Of a DNA stretch of 64,000 bases, positions 36,040-51,900 are shown piece by piece. The stretch's first letter is position 1; each line of letters opens with the position of its first letter. The stretch lies in NCBI RefSeq assembly GCF_027409185.1, contig NC_084463.1:117342133-117406132 (forward strand), written 5' to 3'. This DNA is from Cynocephalus volans. Its lineage: Eukaryota; Chordata; Mammalia; Dermoptera; Cynocephalidae. The notes under the pieces are model-generated. The model did no database searches. It was not told the origin of the DNA and was given only the letters and a program-made list of their open reading frames with translations. The position numbers and the translations under genes are program-made.

Positions 36040-38631
36040 CTACCCAAAGAAAGGAGGAAGCTGATGAACCAAGAGGGACTCAGAAGTTTGAGAGGCCAGA
36101 GGTGCTTCTCAGTAGCCTGAGGACCTGTGACCAGCTTCCTCCAGGGAAGCTGTGAAGTCAGGGGCAGGGACAGGGAGCCCAGAGCAAAAGTCTCTTGCTC
36201 TGATCTGACAGCAGCATGAGAACATTTTGAAGGGTGTTGGGTTGGAAGTTGGGAGGTTCAGTGAGAAGAATAGGAATATCTGAGTGTCATACACATCTGA
36301 GGGCAAGGGCTTGTCATGGGAGACCAGCTCCTCCTGCCTTCTTCTTACCACCCTTGCCTTGGAGTTCTGCGTCCCCTGGGAATGTCTAAGCAGTGTTGGC
36401 AGCAGATGGGGCTAACGGTCCCAAGGAGGTGGGAGATCCCCAAGGGTAAGTAGGACACATGTGGTGAGGAAGACATGAATTTTAACTTAATGTGGAGAGA
36501 ATAGCACACTGTCTACTCCAGTTCTTTCCAACTTGGACTCATGCCTCCCCAGGACCTTGAAAGATAGGTACAAGTCTGCTTGCGAGTGGCTTTTTAATAT
36601 TTCAAAAGCTTAAAAGAACTTGGCTATTGACCTATGAAAAGGTGTATATGAAGTTCCTTTGCTTTTGGTTTGAATTACATTTACTTGACAGTGGAGCACT
36701 AATGTTCCCTTGCTAACAAGGACTACTTAATAAAACAACGAGAACACAAAATGATTATTTAATAGTTTGGTAGGGAAAAAAACCTCAACTTCCAAATCAT
36801 AGGGTTGATTGTGGTGGAGGGAGGTAATTGATGGAGTCCTCACTGGGGAGAGAAGGCTAGAGACGTCTTGTTTAAACCTCTTCATCTCTTAAGACTCCTC
36901 CGGTTTCAGGATCCTTAATGGAGATCCCTTCACCCTTCCCTTCTCTGCTTAGCTAGGGAAAGGTCTTTTAGGGGCCTCTAGGAAGGTGTGTCATGGCCTT
37001 GAGGGCTCGGCAGAATATTGGGATTCTGCTGGGTTGGCCATGGGTAGGTGGGAACGAGCAATTGTAAGAATCCCCTGGGGCAGGTAGGGGGAGCAGTCAG
37101 TCCCACCTGCATCATTAGGAAAATGGCTTCATTTTCCAAGTAAGAGATGCTCCACACTCTTTCCTGTTTGTTCATCCACCCCTTGCAGACACAGAAAACT
37201 GAGTCAGGTATTAACCTGCTGGCTGACCAGGTGGCAGAGTTGAAGGGTACGTCAGGGAGGAGCTGGTTGGGGCTGGTCGTGCTGGCCCAAGATGGCCGAG
37301 ACCGTTCCAGCCTCCTGGAAACAGGGAGTGAGGCAGGAGAGAGCGGGCGCAGGGACCTTACTGCATTTCCTGACTTGTCTCCAAATTAGAATTAAATTGT
37401 CGGTGCCTATGGAGATGGATGACGGTGGCAGCTGCCCCGGCTTGGCCAGCAGACTCAGGCCAGCAAGCCCGTGCTTTGTGGTGCTGCAGTAGAATCCATT
37501 TATCTTGAGCAAAGGCAAATTCTTGCTCCTTTTAGTCTAGAAGCTTGATTTGGTTACAAAGCACTAAATAAATAGCTAGCTAGAAAAAGAGTTTCATTTC
37601 TAGGAAGGTACTAAATTGACTAGGATGACTTTCATGAGAAGCAATTAAAATTGATTTCTCTCCTTTTAAGGCTCCTATTTCACTCAAAAGAGTAAATTAG
37701 CTGCCCAGCTAAAACATGGATTATTCACTGGGAATTTAGCTCTGGCCACATCCTCAGCTAACACTGAATGTCATGGGGAAAGCTGATGAGAGCACGCTTT
37801 GTCTTTCCAAGAGGACTGTGAGATGACACTATGCTCTGCTGCTAGGAAGGAATGTGCTGGGAGCTGTCTGCCCTGCACCAGGGAGAGCTGAAATGGAACC
37901 ATCCAGATACCCTGCACCTCTTCCTTGGTCCAAGTGGCCTGTGTTGGCAAGTCAATGTCCCTCTAGGGCTTGGATATGTTACAGAGTTGGGGACAGAGCT
38001 GTCCAGACCCCAGCACAATATCCCAAATGGCTGCCACACAGCAGAGTTGGGGAACCTTTGTTCTTGGGTCCAGATTCACCCCCTTTCTGGAGGTTCCCAG
38101 GTCAGCTGAGCACAATCAGCTGGAGTAAATCTGTCCATGTCAATTATAAACCAGAACAGCTATAAATGGGAGTAGAGACCCAACCAGAGAAATACTGAGA
38201 TTGATACTCCCATCTTGCCCTGGAAGTGTGGGCTGCCTGATGAAGAGCCATCCTTCTCTTGGGGTTGAGAGTAGGTGGACAGGAGAGTAGTTGGTGGAGG
38301 CCTGGACCGAAATTGGAAGTGAGAATATAGGGCAGGTGGAGAGAGGAGATGGTAAGGGTGGTGGGAGCTGAGGACCCAGGATAGCACAGCCCCCAGACTG
38401 CAGTTTGGTGCCTGGAAAGGGCCTCCCTCCATCCTTGGAGTGGCATGACAGTGGTCCACGCACAGGAATGCAGGTGATAGGGACACTTCAGGGAAGCTCC
38501 TCCCAGTTTCCCATCAACTTCAGACCACCAGAGCCCTTCTTTGATGTGAGTTCTTTCCTTTCATCACTACTGTTAGCTTCACCCCAGCCCCAGCTCAGAA
38601 CCAAGCAGAAAGAGGACATGACACCCAACTA

Positions 38632-39147
<516 letters not shown>

Positions 39148-39496
39148 TCAGAACCTCCGCAGGCCCACCTCCTGCCTACCAGAGAACCCCAGCCAGCCTT
39201 GGGAGAAGCCTCACAGTTCTAGCTGTGGAGAATGAAACAAAGTCCCTGGAACTTGTATTTTAAACTAAAGTGTGAACATCACCTCAGCAACTACATGAGA
39301 CTATGTTCTAGTTAAGCTAGTAGATGGCTTTACTAGGATTATGGAATGACTACAAGTAAGGGAGGATCCACCAGGGAAGGGAGGGTCAGGTAAAGTGGGT
39401 CTGGAGGTGGCCCGTGGCTGGCCACACTTCCGCGTGTACTGTCTTGTTCACACACAGACAAGTGTGTGCAGACACACATGGACCCCAGGTACTCAC

Positions 39497-39562
39497 TGTT
39501 CCATCTCCTTCCGATATCTCTCATTTTCCTCTGCAGCCTTCTGGGCAATTTCCTTTCTCCTT
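39497..39562 (-). CDS. USH1C: USH1C exon 13 (coiled coil 1)
   Basis: This 66-nt exon (c.1020-1085, residues 340-362) encodes RRKEIAQKAAEENERYRKEM and then E. The acceptor is tatttcag and the donor is gtgagta. It continues the coiled-coil heptads, with identity to human harmonin across the exon. Both ends are in phase 2. Confidence 0.94.
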
Positions 39563-40154
39563 CTGAAATACAAATGCAGATTGGCATGTTTGAGTCTATG
39601 CAAGAAAAGTTAACGCTTCTTTGTGGCTAATTCCTGATTTGAGAAAAGTTTTAAATGTGTTTTCAAGGCTCCCTTCTAAGGATGGCTGGACCAGCTTTGA
39701 GTTCGGGGAATTTTATTCAACAAAGTCTGGGCCCCGTGCTCCTGTGCAGTTTCGTCTGGCACTGCTGAGCAGAGACTCTGAGCTGCAGGAGCCAGGAGGC
39801 AGGTCCACATGAGGGTCACGCTCCACGCATCCACCTCCAAACACTTAGGTAAAGTGGCTCACCACAGGCAGGGTCCTGGCTGGATGAGGGTCCTCCCAGA
39901 GGGCCTCACCCCCCAGTGACTGCTAACCAGTTGTATTCTCCAGGCTAATTCTGTGATGGGGCAGATGGGCAGATCCTTTCTTCTTTCCTTTTCCAAATAC
40001 TTGTTAAGTGCCTAGAATGTATCTGAATTTGGATTTTGATAGTAATTTTTTTTAATTTATGAATTGCTCATTCCATTTGTTCTCTCAGTCCCTCATTTTA
40101 ACCACCCCTGGGGGGAGGAGGGCTTGTCACCATAGGTGGGAAGCCCTGTGGGGA

Positions 40155-40365
40155 TTGCCAGGCTCTTAAACCAGCTTGGCCATGGGTGACTTTGGACACA
40201 AGTGGTTTAACCTTTTTGAGTCTCAGCCTCCCCTTCTGTAAAATGGGGTTAATACCATCTACCTCCCAGGACTATTGTGGGGATTAAATTAAGTAACATA
40301 AACAGGCCCTGATATAGCACCAGTCATATGGTAGGTACTCGATAAATGTTAGCTACTGGTAGTAG
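40155..40365 (+). repeat. MIR relic
   Basis: Contains tgagtctcagcctccccttc and gtaggtactcgataaatgtt. In the intron between exons 13 and 12. Confidence 0.75.
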
Positions 40366-40600
40366 GATCCTCACTTTCCATATTCCTGGAGTCTTGGAAG
40401 CCAGGGGCTCTCCTCAGCAAGGAGGAAGGGGCCAGGTGGTCAGAGGCAGAGGACATACACGCTGACCTGTCCCTGAACCACCTGGTCTGAGGGCAGGCCT
40501 TGTGGGGAGGGTAGGTCAGCCCAGGACGCAGTGGGCAGGAAGCAAGGTGGGCGGGCTGTACGGTGGTCTGGGGGGGGGCATCCTGGGCTGGCCACACTCA

Positions 40601-40771
<171 letters not shown>

Positions 40772-41063
40772 TCAACCCCCTGGGGAACCTGGGCATCCAC
40801 TGCCATAGACTTGGGGGCGAAGGTGCAGGGTGTCTTCTCAGCGCTGTGCCCCCAGGGTCAGGCACTGCAGCTCCTGTGGTCTCTGACCCAAACATCTCCT
40901 TGCTGGGCTGAAGTCCCCTCCCTCTGCTCTGTCAGAGCTTCAGGGAAGAAGACCTCTTGGCTCTTCTTGGGAGTGGGGAGTGTGTGGCAAGGATCAGGAG
41001 TCAGAGGGGCTGGGGCTGGAGGTCAGGGGTCATGGGACCCCCACCAGCTCATTCTGGACTTAC

Positions 41064-41120
41064 AGCTCCAGCTACAATGGAGATGGTCAGGCTGCGGCTA
41101 CTCTTCAGGATGTTCACGGC
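41064..41120 (-). CDS. USH1C: USH1C exon 11 (PDZ2 end)
   Basis: This 57-nt exon (c.820-876, residues 274-292) encodes AVNILKSSRSLTISIVAGA, the last helix and strand of PDZ2. The acceptor is ccccacag and the donor is gtaagtc. It differs slightly from human AVNVLKSSRSLTISIVAAA and is in phase 0 at both ends. Confidence 0.94.
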
Positions 41121-41270
41121 CTGTGGGGACAGGAGGACAGTCAGCTGAGGGCTGACAGACTAGAACAGTCCAGAGAGAGAGTGCAGAAGATCTCAGACAC
41201 CATGGCGGTGGGGGTGAGAAGTAGCAGGGGGAGAGGATAAGGGCTGTCAGGTGAAGACCCCCAAACTCAC

Positions 41271-41330
41271 CTCCTTGTGGTCCAGGTTGGAGAAGTCGAT
41301 GCCATTGACTTCAACAATCTGGTCTCCTGT
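41271..41330 (-). CDS. USH1C: USH1C exon 10 (PDZ2)
   Basis: This 60-nt exon (c.760-819, residues 254-273) encodes TGDQIVEVNGIDFSNLDHKE. The acceptor is tccaccag and the donor is gtgagt. Thr replaces the first Ile of human IGDQ, next to the conserved Gly-Asp of the PDZ fold. It is in phase 0 at both ends, so skipping would keep the frame but break PDZ2. Confidence 0.94.
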
Positions 41331-41669
41331 CTGGTGGAGAAAAAGAGAAGAATTAGTGTGTGTGCCCTCTCCACACACTCACCCATCTGCAGGAAGGGTT
41401 CCCCCAGGGTGCCAGGGTCAGACATTGGGTCTTCAAGTGGCTGCACATCAACTCTTGCTGATGAGTAAAGCAGTTGGAAAGCTCTGATGGGGTCCTGGGA
41501 GGGGATCAAGCTCACCCAGGCACCTCCCACCCCATAATTGTCTTATTGGCCATTAAATACATCATTAGAGGGTCATTTTTTTTGGTTAAATTTTTGACAT
41601 TTGCTTTAAAAATCTGTTTGTAGACACAGGAGCCTTTGGGCTTCTCATACAGCAGAGACTATGTTGAAT

Positions 41670-42070
41670 CATCATAATAGTTATAATAGATAACATTCAT
41701 TGTCACTTACTATGCACCTGGAACAGTTCTAGCATATGTATTAATTTAATCCACACAACAACCCTTGAAGGAAGGCTCTATTATGCCTGTTCTATAGGTA
41801 AGGAAACTAGAGCACATAGACATGAAGTAACTTGTTCATAGAAGAGGCTAAGGGTTCCCGCTCTGGCATCAGACCACCTAGGTTTGAATCCCAGCCCTAA
41901 TAAACTAGGCACATGATCTTGGAAAAAATCACATGCTTTCTCTAGGTCTCAGTTTCCTCATCTGTAAAATGAAAATAATAATGGTACCTAATCCTCAGAG
42001 TTCTCGTGAAGTGTAAAGGGCTTAGAGCAATGTCTGATGCAAGTTGACACTCACTGAATGTCAACTCTTT
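41670..42070 (+). repeat. two MIR relics
   Basis: 41,690-41,840 (ctattatgcctgttctatag) and 41,850-42,070 (ggtctcagtttcctcatctg). In the intron between exons 10 and 9. Confidence 0.7.
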
Positions 42071-42191
42071 GATTATTATTACTGAATTCCCAAGCTCAGG
42101 AGTGCCGACTTTCAGAGCTGGAGAAAACTGCAGAGGTGTCAAATGTCACCCCCTTGTGAAGCCTTCCTGGGGGAGTGGGTTGGAACCATCA

Positions 42192-42524
<333 letters not shown>

Positions 42525-42709
42525 TTAGTCTCTGTCTCACAGAGAACCTACTTGCCATCCCTGACCCAGAATATAGCTCCACTAGAGTCTTTGTCACCCT
42601 ATCTTGTAAATATTTATGTGGTTGCTGTCTATGTTAGGCTGTTATCTCCTACAAAGGAGGGATTTTTTAAATCATTTATCCTTGGCAGAAAAGTGTTAAA
42701 TAAGTGTGA

Positions 42710-42930
42710 ATAAAAGGAAATAATGAGAATAACTTAAATAACAATAGCTAATATTTTCCAACTGCTTACTACCTGCTAGGCACTAAGCTTGGTACTTCAC
42801 TTTCTCCGCAACAACCCTGTGATGTGGGTATTATTATCCCCAATTTATAGAAGGAGAAACTGAGGCTCAGAATGGTTAAGTAGCTGGTCCAAGGTTCCAG
42901 AGCACGTTAAGTGGTAGTTCAGGGCTGGGA
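42710..42930 (+). repeat. MIR relic
   Basis: Contains actgcttactacctgctagg and gaaactgaggctcagaatgg. In the intron between exons 9 and 8. Confidence 0.75.
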
Positions 42931-43321
42931 CTGAGATCTGAGTGACCGTAGCACCCGCATGCTAAACAAGATCTCCCTGAGTGGCCTAATGCCTGTTTGG
43001 AATTTCCTGGCTGCCTCTTAAAGAAGCTAGCAAGGTAATAAGTGACAAGGGAACTGTAACAGAGGTGACCAGCTGGAAGGTTCAAGGGCCCACTAAACAA
43101 ACATAGTTCTGCTTCTGGGCCTCAGTTTCCTTATCTGTAAAATGAAGCGTCTTAGAGTTGCCCCTCTGGCTCTATGGAAGGGAAATCAGGCACCAAGAAG
43201 TGCCATCACCCGTGGACAAATCACACTACTGGTAGACAAGCATCTCCTCAGATGCAGCAGTGAGGAAGAAGAATAGTGTTAAGGGCAAATGAGTGAGCGC
43301 CAGGGCGTGCCTGCCACCCAC

Positions 43322-43416
43322 CTGCAGCCAAGGCCCCGGGAACCCACCAGGCTGATGAAGACCTTCTTCTCCCTGTTTTCCCGACTCCCGAGGGAGCCTA
43401 GGCTGCTCCACCCGCC
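43322..43416 (-). CDS. USH1C: USH1C exon 8 (PDZ2 start)
   Basis: This 95-nt exon (c.580-674, residues 194-225) encodes [20 protein letters not shown] then [15 protein letters not shown] is the carboxylate-binding loop of PDZ2. The acceptor is ctccag and the donor is gtgggt. The first half, a Gly/Ser-rich linker, is less conserved against human than the PDZ strand that follows. Confidence 0.94.
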
Positions 43417-43731
43417 CTGGAGGAAAGATAGAAGTGGGGTCATTGAGTGTCCACATGCATGCAAGTGGCCTCTTGAGCTCGTGAGACCTTCAGGGTGAGC
43501 GCTGCTGAATTCACACAGGCAAATCGCCATTCTGTCCCCCTGGAGGCATGTGTCTGCACCAGCTGGTATGGCTGAGGGCCTGCCACCCCACAGGAGCTTT
43601 CTGGATATCCTGGGGGCCCATTTGAAGCCCCTCAGGGCACATCCCTAGAGCAAGTCCTCCTTTCAGGACCAGCTGGCCCTCCTTGAAGACCACCCCACCC
43701 AAACCCCATCACAGGTGGTCCTGGCCCTTAC

Positions 43732-43789
43732 CCCAGATTCTGACACAAACTGCTCCACATACTGCCATTTGAGGGGCTCGTCGGGAGAG
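43732..43789 (-). CDS. USH1C: USH1C exon 7 (PDZ1-PDZ2 linker)
   Basis: This 58-nt exon (c.522-579, residues 174-193) encodes SSPDEPLKWQYVEQFVSESG. The acceptor is cgcatcag and the donor is gtaaggg. Compared with human ([20 protein letters not shown]) it carries T to K and D to E changes. It ends in phase 0. Confidence 0.94.
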
Positions 43790-43994
43790 CTGATGCGGAG
43801 GGGAAATAGAAGGTGGTTGTTAGGGAAAGATGTTTAGGGGACCAGGCCCTGAGTCCATATCTGCCACAATTGGAGCCTCCAGCCACTGCTGGCCCAGGAG
43901 CAGTGCTGGTCTTGGGGGAGCCTGACCCCAGGACCGATACTAGGACTCTGAACCCACAGGGAAGAATCTGCCTGCAGAGGAGGGTCCTGCTCAC

Positions 43995-44019
43995 CTTTTC
44001 ACAGGGATCAGGCCAATGT
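43995..44019 (-). CDS. USH1C: USH1C exon 6 (microexon)
   Basis: This 25-nt microexon (c.497-521, residues 166-174) encodes HIGLIPVK plus part of a Ser codon. The acceptor is tcccacag and the donor is gtgagc. It links PDZ1 to the inter-PDZ linker. Its short flanking introns (182 and 205 nt) suggest recognition by intron definition. Both borders restore the harmonin frame exactly. Confidence 0.92.
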
Positions 44020-44196
44020 CTGTGGGAGAAAGGCACCAGGGTTAGGACGGCTCCCCTGCCCTCCCTACCTCCCCCTGGGTACCCCTCCTGCCACCTCACC
44101 CCACCATCACTGAGCCCCACCCCCCTGTGGCCTCACTCACATCTCACTTTTTTTTTTTCAGAAATAACGTATCCCCCTTTTGTCTCTAATTTGTTA

Positions 44197-45790
<1,594 letters not shown>

Positions 45791-47109
45791 CACAACCTTG
45801 TCTCTTGGGTGTCTGGAAGCAGAAAAGAAGGGCACCTGGCCAAGCCTGGCTGCAATTCCCTGCATCCTGCCCTCTCTGGATCCTTGCCACCTCTGAGAAC
45901 CCTCCAGTCCCATGGGAAAGGCAGGGATTGCTCTGTCCATTTTACAGCTGGGACAACCAAGGCACAGAGAAACATTTTCTAGCCCTAGAATATATAGCAA
46001 GTTGTATAGCACGAGCTGCACTGTGCAGGACAGAGGATGGAGGTTAACACAGGATGCTCTTGAAAAATATCTAAAGTATCTCCAGCAAGGGAACAAGAGT
46101 AGAGGGATGGATCCCCAGGACTAGGTCCTACTTGAGGGTCCAAACCCCCTACATAGGGCCCAGCCTCACAGGTCAAATCAGCATAGGGTCTTCAGCCCAG
46201 CCGGGCTGTATGTGAACCTTCCCCTCCCCTGCCTTCCAGAATCTTCTCCTAGCTTCCCCCAGGCATGAGACCTCCCCAGAAACATGAACCCCAGACAGGC
46301 CAGCGGATGCAGACATTTTCCTCAAGCTCCTCTGAGTGAAGTTCCCTGTCTTGTTCCTAAAGGGACCCCAGTCGAATGATTCCCACACAGCCCGTGGCTC
46401 AGGTTGCAGAATCAACTTTCCTCTCCCTTTCACTCCTGTGTGGAGTCCTGCAAAAGGCCCTTTGTGCAGCGACCACAATGATATGATGATCTGAGGGACA
46501 GCAGCACAAAGGAGAGACAAGCTGCTCAGCCTGAGAAAGGGTTGATAATTCATAAGCCTGAGAAACAGCCGGGAGGTAAAACTCTGAGCTTCATTACAAC
46601 GTCCCAGTGCCCCCAATCATCGAGGCCCCCTTGAAAAATGCTTTTCCTAGGGGGAGCATTCACCCTGGAAAAAAGAGGGCCTCAGCTGACGCCAAAAGAA
46701 GAACTCATTATGTTTTACTCTGGCTGCGTTTCTGGGCTGGAAAATGTGCTGCAGAGGACAGGAATAATGAACGGGCTGAAATTTCAGATGCCACTGGCGA
46801 GCCGTGAGACAGGGATTTAGAACAAAGTGATGTCTGTCAGCTGCCTGTTTCCACCCCCCACTCCACCGTGTCTCGTACCATTAGCCCCTGAGCCCCCTGA
46901 AGCCCCTGGCTTGGCAGCCCAGATTGGGATGCTGATAACAAACACGCTGGAAGCTCTGGGAGGTAGGAGGAGGGTCTCCTTTAACTAGACACACAAAAAC
47001 ACAGCTCTGGGCTCTAGTAGGAGTGGGACCTGGAGGTCTGCCCATCTCTGCTCAGACACTGAGGTGTGGGGACCCCAAGGGAAAGGCACATGGGGTGCTA
47101 AAGAGAGAT

Positions 47110-47530
47110 CCCTGGGCTCAGCTGCCAGGAGACCCAGGTTCTAATTCTAGCTGTGCCACTTACTGGACTCTGAGCTTCTATTAACCCTGTAATGGGGATG
47201 ATACATCCCAGGCATTTCCAGACAACTTGTTGTGAGTATGTTACCTGGCACATTATAGGTGTTTACTAAATCTCCTTCTCTTTGCTTGTTTAACAAACAC
47301 ACAGCACTTATGCATCAGGCACTGTTACAAACAATTTCTAATATTAATTCATTTATTCCTTATAACAAATTGATGAGGTAGATGGTATTATCCTCAACCC
47401 ATTTTACAGATGAGGAAACTGAGGCATTTTGCCAAAGTCACACAGCTTAATGAGTATCAAAGCCAGGATTTGAACCTGGGTAATTCAGCTTCAGAGTCTA
47501 TGCTCTTAAGCATCACACTGTATTGGGCTT
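47110..47530 (+). repeat. two MIR relics
   Basis: 47,110-47,275 (ctagctgtgccacttactgg) and 47,285-47,530 (cccattttacagatgaggaa, agccaggatttgaacctggg). In intron 4. Confidence 0.72.
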
Positions 47531-47708
47531 TATTCCCCCTGTGGTAAAAGGTGACATGTCCAAAGCTTCAGGGGCCCAGACAGACTATGTTCCTCCTGCC
47601 GGAGGTGGGGAGGTGGGGTGATGTGCTGCCATAGCAGCTGGAGGAGGCAGCAGCGAGCTTCCCTGCTTGACTCAAGTAGACAGGCAATTGCCTGCGGCCT
47701 GATTTCTA

Positions 47709-48393
<685 letters not shown>

Positions 48394-48707
48394 CTAACCC
48401 TGGGCCGGGTGCCTCAGAAGGCTTCATTCTCATATAAATATCACAAGGAAACCAGTGAGCTGGGATTATTAACCCATTTTACAGATTAAATCAAGCCAGG
48501 GTTTCACACTCAGCTCTGCCTAGTTCTGAGGTCTAGGATCTTTCCAGATAGGAAACCTCTGTGTGAGATGCTGACCACCTCAATCATACCCCTATCTTCC
48601 ACTCTGATCTGCTGCTAAGCCCTGTAATTTCTGCCCTTGTGTATCTCTCATATGCCTCCCGCTTCACGCTGTTCAGACATCTCCAGCTGCCTGCCGACCT
48701 GCTCACT

Positions 48708-48724
48708 CTCATCTAACTTTTTCT
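48708..48724. repeat. L1 target-site duplication, left copy
   Basis: ctcatctaactttttct sits directly before the T-run of the L1 tail. It is identical to the copy at 55,275-55,291. Confidence 0.93.
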
Positions 48725-48956
48725 TTTTTTTTTTTTTTTAAATTTTATTTTGTCGATATACATTGTAGCTGATTAATGCTCCCCATCACCAAAACCTCCC
48801 TCCCTTCTCCCTCCCCCCCCTCCCCCCCAACAATGTCCTTTCTGTTTGCTTGTTGTATCAACTTCAAGTAATTGTGGTTGTTATATCTTCTTCCCTCCCC
48901 CCCCCGATTTGTGTGTGTGTGTGTGTATGTGTGTGTGTGAATTTATATATTAATGT

Positions 48957-51900
48957 TTAGCTCCCTCCAATAAGTGAGAACATGTGGTATTTCTCTTTCT
49001 GTGCCTGACTTGTTTCACTTAATATAATTCTCTCAAGGTCCATCCATGTTGTTGCAAATGGCAGTATTTCATTCGTTTTTATAGCTGAGTAGTATTCCAT
49101 TGTGTAGATGTACCACATTTTCCGTATCCACTCATCTGATGATGGGCATTTGGGCTGGTTCCAACTCTTGGCTATTGTAAAGAGTGCTGCGATGAACATT
49201 GGGGAACAGGTATACCTTCGACTTGATGATTTCCATTCCTCTGGGTATATTCCCAACAGTGGGATGGCTGGGTCGTATGGTAGATCTATTTGCAATTGTT
49301 TAAGGAACCTCCATACCATTTTCCATAGAGGCTGCACCATTTTGCAGTCCCACCAACAATGTATGAGAGTTCCTTTTTCTCCGCAGCCTCGCCAGCATTT
49401 ATCGTTCAGAGTCTTTTGGATTTTAGCCATCCTAACTGGGGTTAGATGGTATCTCAATGTGGTTTTGATTTGCATTTCCCGGATGCTGAGTGATGTTGAG
49501 CATTTTTTCATATGTCTGTTGGCCATTTGGATATCTTCCTTAGAGAAATGCCTACTTAGCTCTTTTGCCCATTTTTTCATTGGGTTGCTTGTTTTCTTCT
49601 TGTAAAGTTGTTTGAGTTCCTTATATATTCTGGATATTAATCCTTTGTCAGATGTATATTTTGCAAATATTTTCTCCCACTCTGTTGGTTGTCTTTTAAC
49701 TCTTTTAATTGTTTCTTTTGCTGTGCAGAAGCTTTTTAGTTTGATATAATCCCATTTGTTTATTTTTCCTTTGGTTGCCCGTGCTTTTGGGGTCGTATTC
49801 ATGAAGTCTGTGCCCAGTCCTATTTCCTGAAGTGTTTCCCCTATGTTTTCTTTAAGAAGTTTTATTGTCTCAGGGTGTATATTTAAATCCTTAATCCATT
49901 TTGAGTTGATTTTAGTATACGGTGAGAGGTATGGATCTAGTTTCATTCTCCTGCATATCGATATCCAGTTATCCCAACACCACTTGCTGAAGAGGCAGTC
50001 CCTTCCCCAGTGAATAGGCTTGGTGCCTTTGTCAAAGATCAGATGGCAGTAAGTGTGTGGGTTGATTTCTGGATTCTCTATTCTATTCCATTGGTCAGTG
50101 TGTCTGTTTTTATGCCAGTACCATACTGTTTTGGTTATTATAGCTTTGTAGTATAGCTTAAAGTCAGGTAGTGTTATGCCTCCAGCTTTATTTTTTTTGC
50201 TGAGCATTGCTTTGGCTATTCGTGGTCTTTTATTGTTCCATATAAATGTCTGAATAGTTTTTTCCATTTCTGAGAAAAATGTCTTTGGAATTTTGATGGG
50301 GATTGCATTGAATTTGTATATCACTTTGGGTAGTATGGACATTTTCACTATGTTGATTCTTCCAATCCAAGAGCATGGAATATCTTTCCATCTTCTTGTA
50401 TCCTCTCTAATTTCTCTCAGCAGTGGTTTGTAGTTCTCATTATAGAGATTTTTCACCTCCTTGGTTAACTCAATTCCTAAGTATTTTATTTTTTTGGTGG
50501 CTATTGTAAATGGGCAGGCTTTCTTGATTTCTCCTTCTGCATGTTCACTATTGGAGAAAAGAAATGCTACTGATTTTTGTGTGTTGATTTTGTATCCTGC
50601 TACTGTGCTGAAATCATTTATCCATTCCAACAGTTTTTTTGTAGAGGTTTTAGGCTGTTCGATATATAGGATCATGTCATCTGCAAACAGGGACAGTTTG
50701 ACTTCATCTTGTCCAATCTGGATGCCCTTTATTTCCTTCTCTTCTCTGATTGCTCTGGCTAGTACTTCCAACACTATGTTGAATAGGAGTGGTGAGAGTG
50801 GGCATCCTTGTCTAGTGCCTGTTCTTAAAGGAAAAGCTTTCAGCTTTTCCCCATTCAGGATGATATTGGCAGTGGGTTTGTCATATATGGCTTTAATTAT
50901 GTTGAGATACTTTCCCTCTATACCTAACTTATAGAGGGTCTTTGTCATGAATGAGTGCTGAACTTTATCAAATGCTTTTTCAGCATCTATAGAGATGATC
51001 ATATGGTCCTGGTGTTTGAGTTTATTAATATGGTGTATCACATTTATTGATTTGCGTATGTTGAACCAACCTTGCATCCCTGGGATGAATCCCACTTGAT
51101 CATGATGAATAATTTTTCGTATGTGTTGCTGTATTCTGTTTGCTAGTATTTTAGTGAGGATTTTTGCATCTATATTCATCAAGGATATCGGCCTGTAGTT
51201 TTCTTTTTTGGTTATATCTTTACCTGGTTTTGGTATCAGGATGATGTTTGCTTCATAGAATGAGTTTGGGAGATTTGCGTCCGTTTCAATCTTTTGGAAT
51301 AGTTTGTAAAGAATCGGTGTCAATTCCTCTTTGAATGTTTGGTAAAATTCTGCTGTGAATCCATCTGGTCCTGGGCTTTTCTTTGTTGGGAGCCTTCTGA
51401 TAACAGCTTCAATCTCCTTTATTGTTATTGGTCTATTCAGATTTTCTACGTCTTCACGGTTCAGTTTTGGGAGCTTGTGTGTGTCCAGAAATTTATCCAT
51501 TTCCTCCAGATTTTCAAATTTGTTGGCGTATAGTTGTTTGTAGTAGTCTCGAATGATTCCTTGTATTTCAGATGAATCAGTTGTAATATCGCCTTTTTCA
51601 TTTCTAATTTTTGTTATTTGAGTCTTCTCTCTTCTTTTTTTTGTTAGCCATGCTAATGGTTTGTCAATTTTATTTATCTTTTCAAAAAACCAACTTTTTG
51701 ATTCGTTGATCTTTTGAATTGTTTTTTGGTTTTCAATTTCATTCAGTTCTGCTCTGATCTTAATGATTTCATTCCATCTGCTAACTTTAGGATTGGATTG
51801 TTCTTGTTTTTCTAGTTCTTTAAGGTGAAGTGTTAGGTTGTTCACTTGCCATCTTTCCATTCTTCTGAAGTGAGCATTTAATGCAATAAATTTTCCCCTC

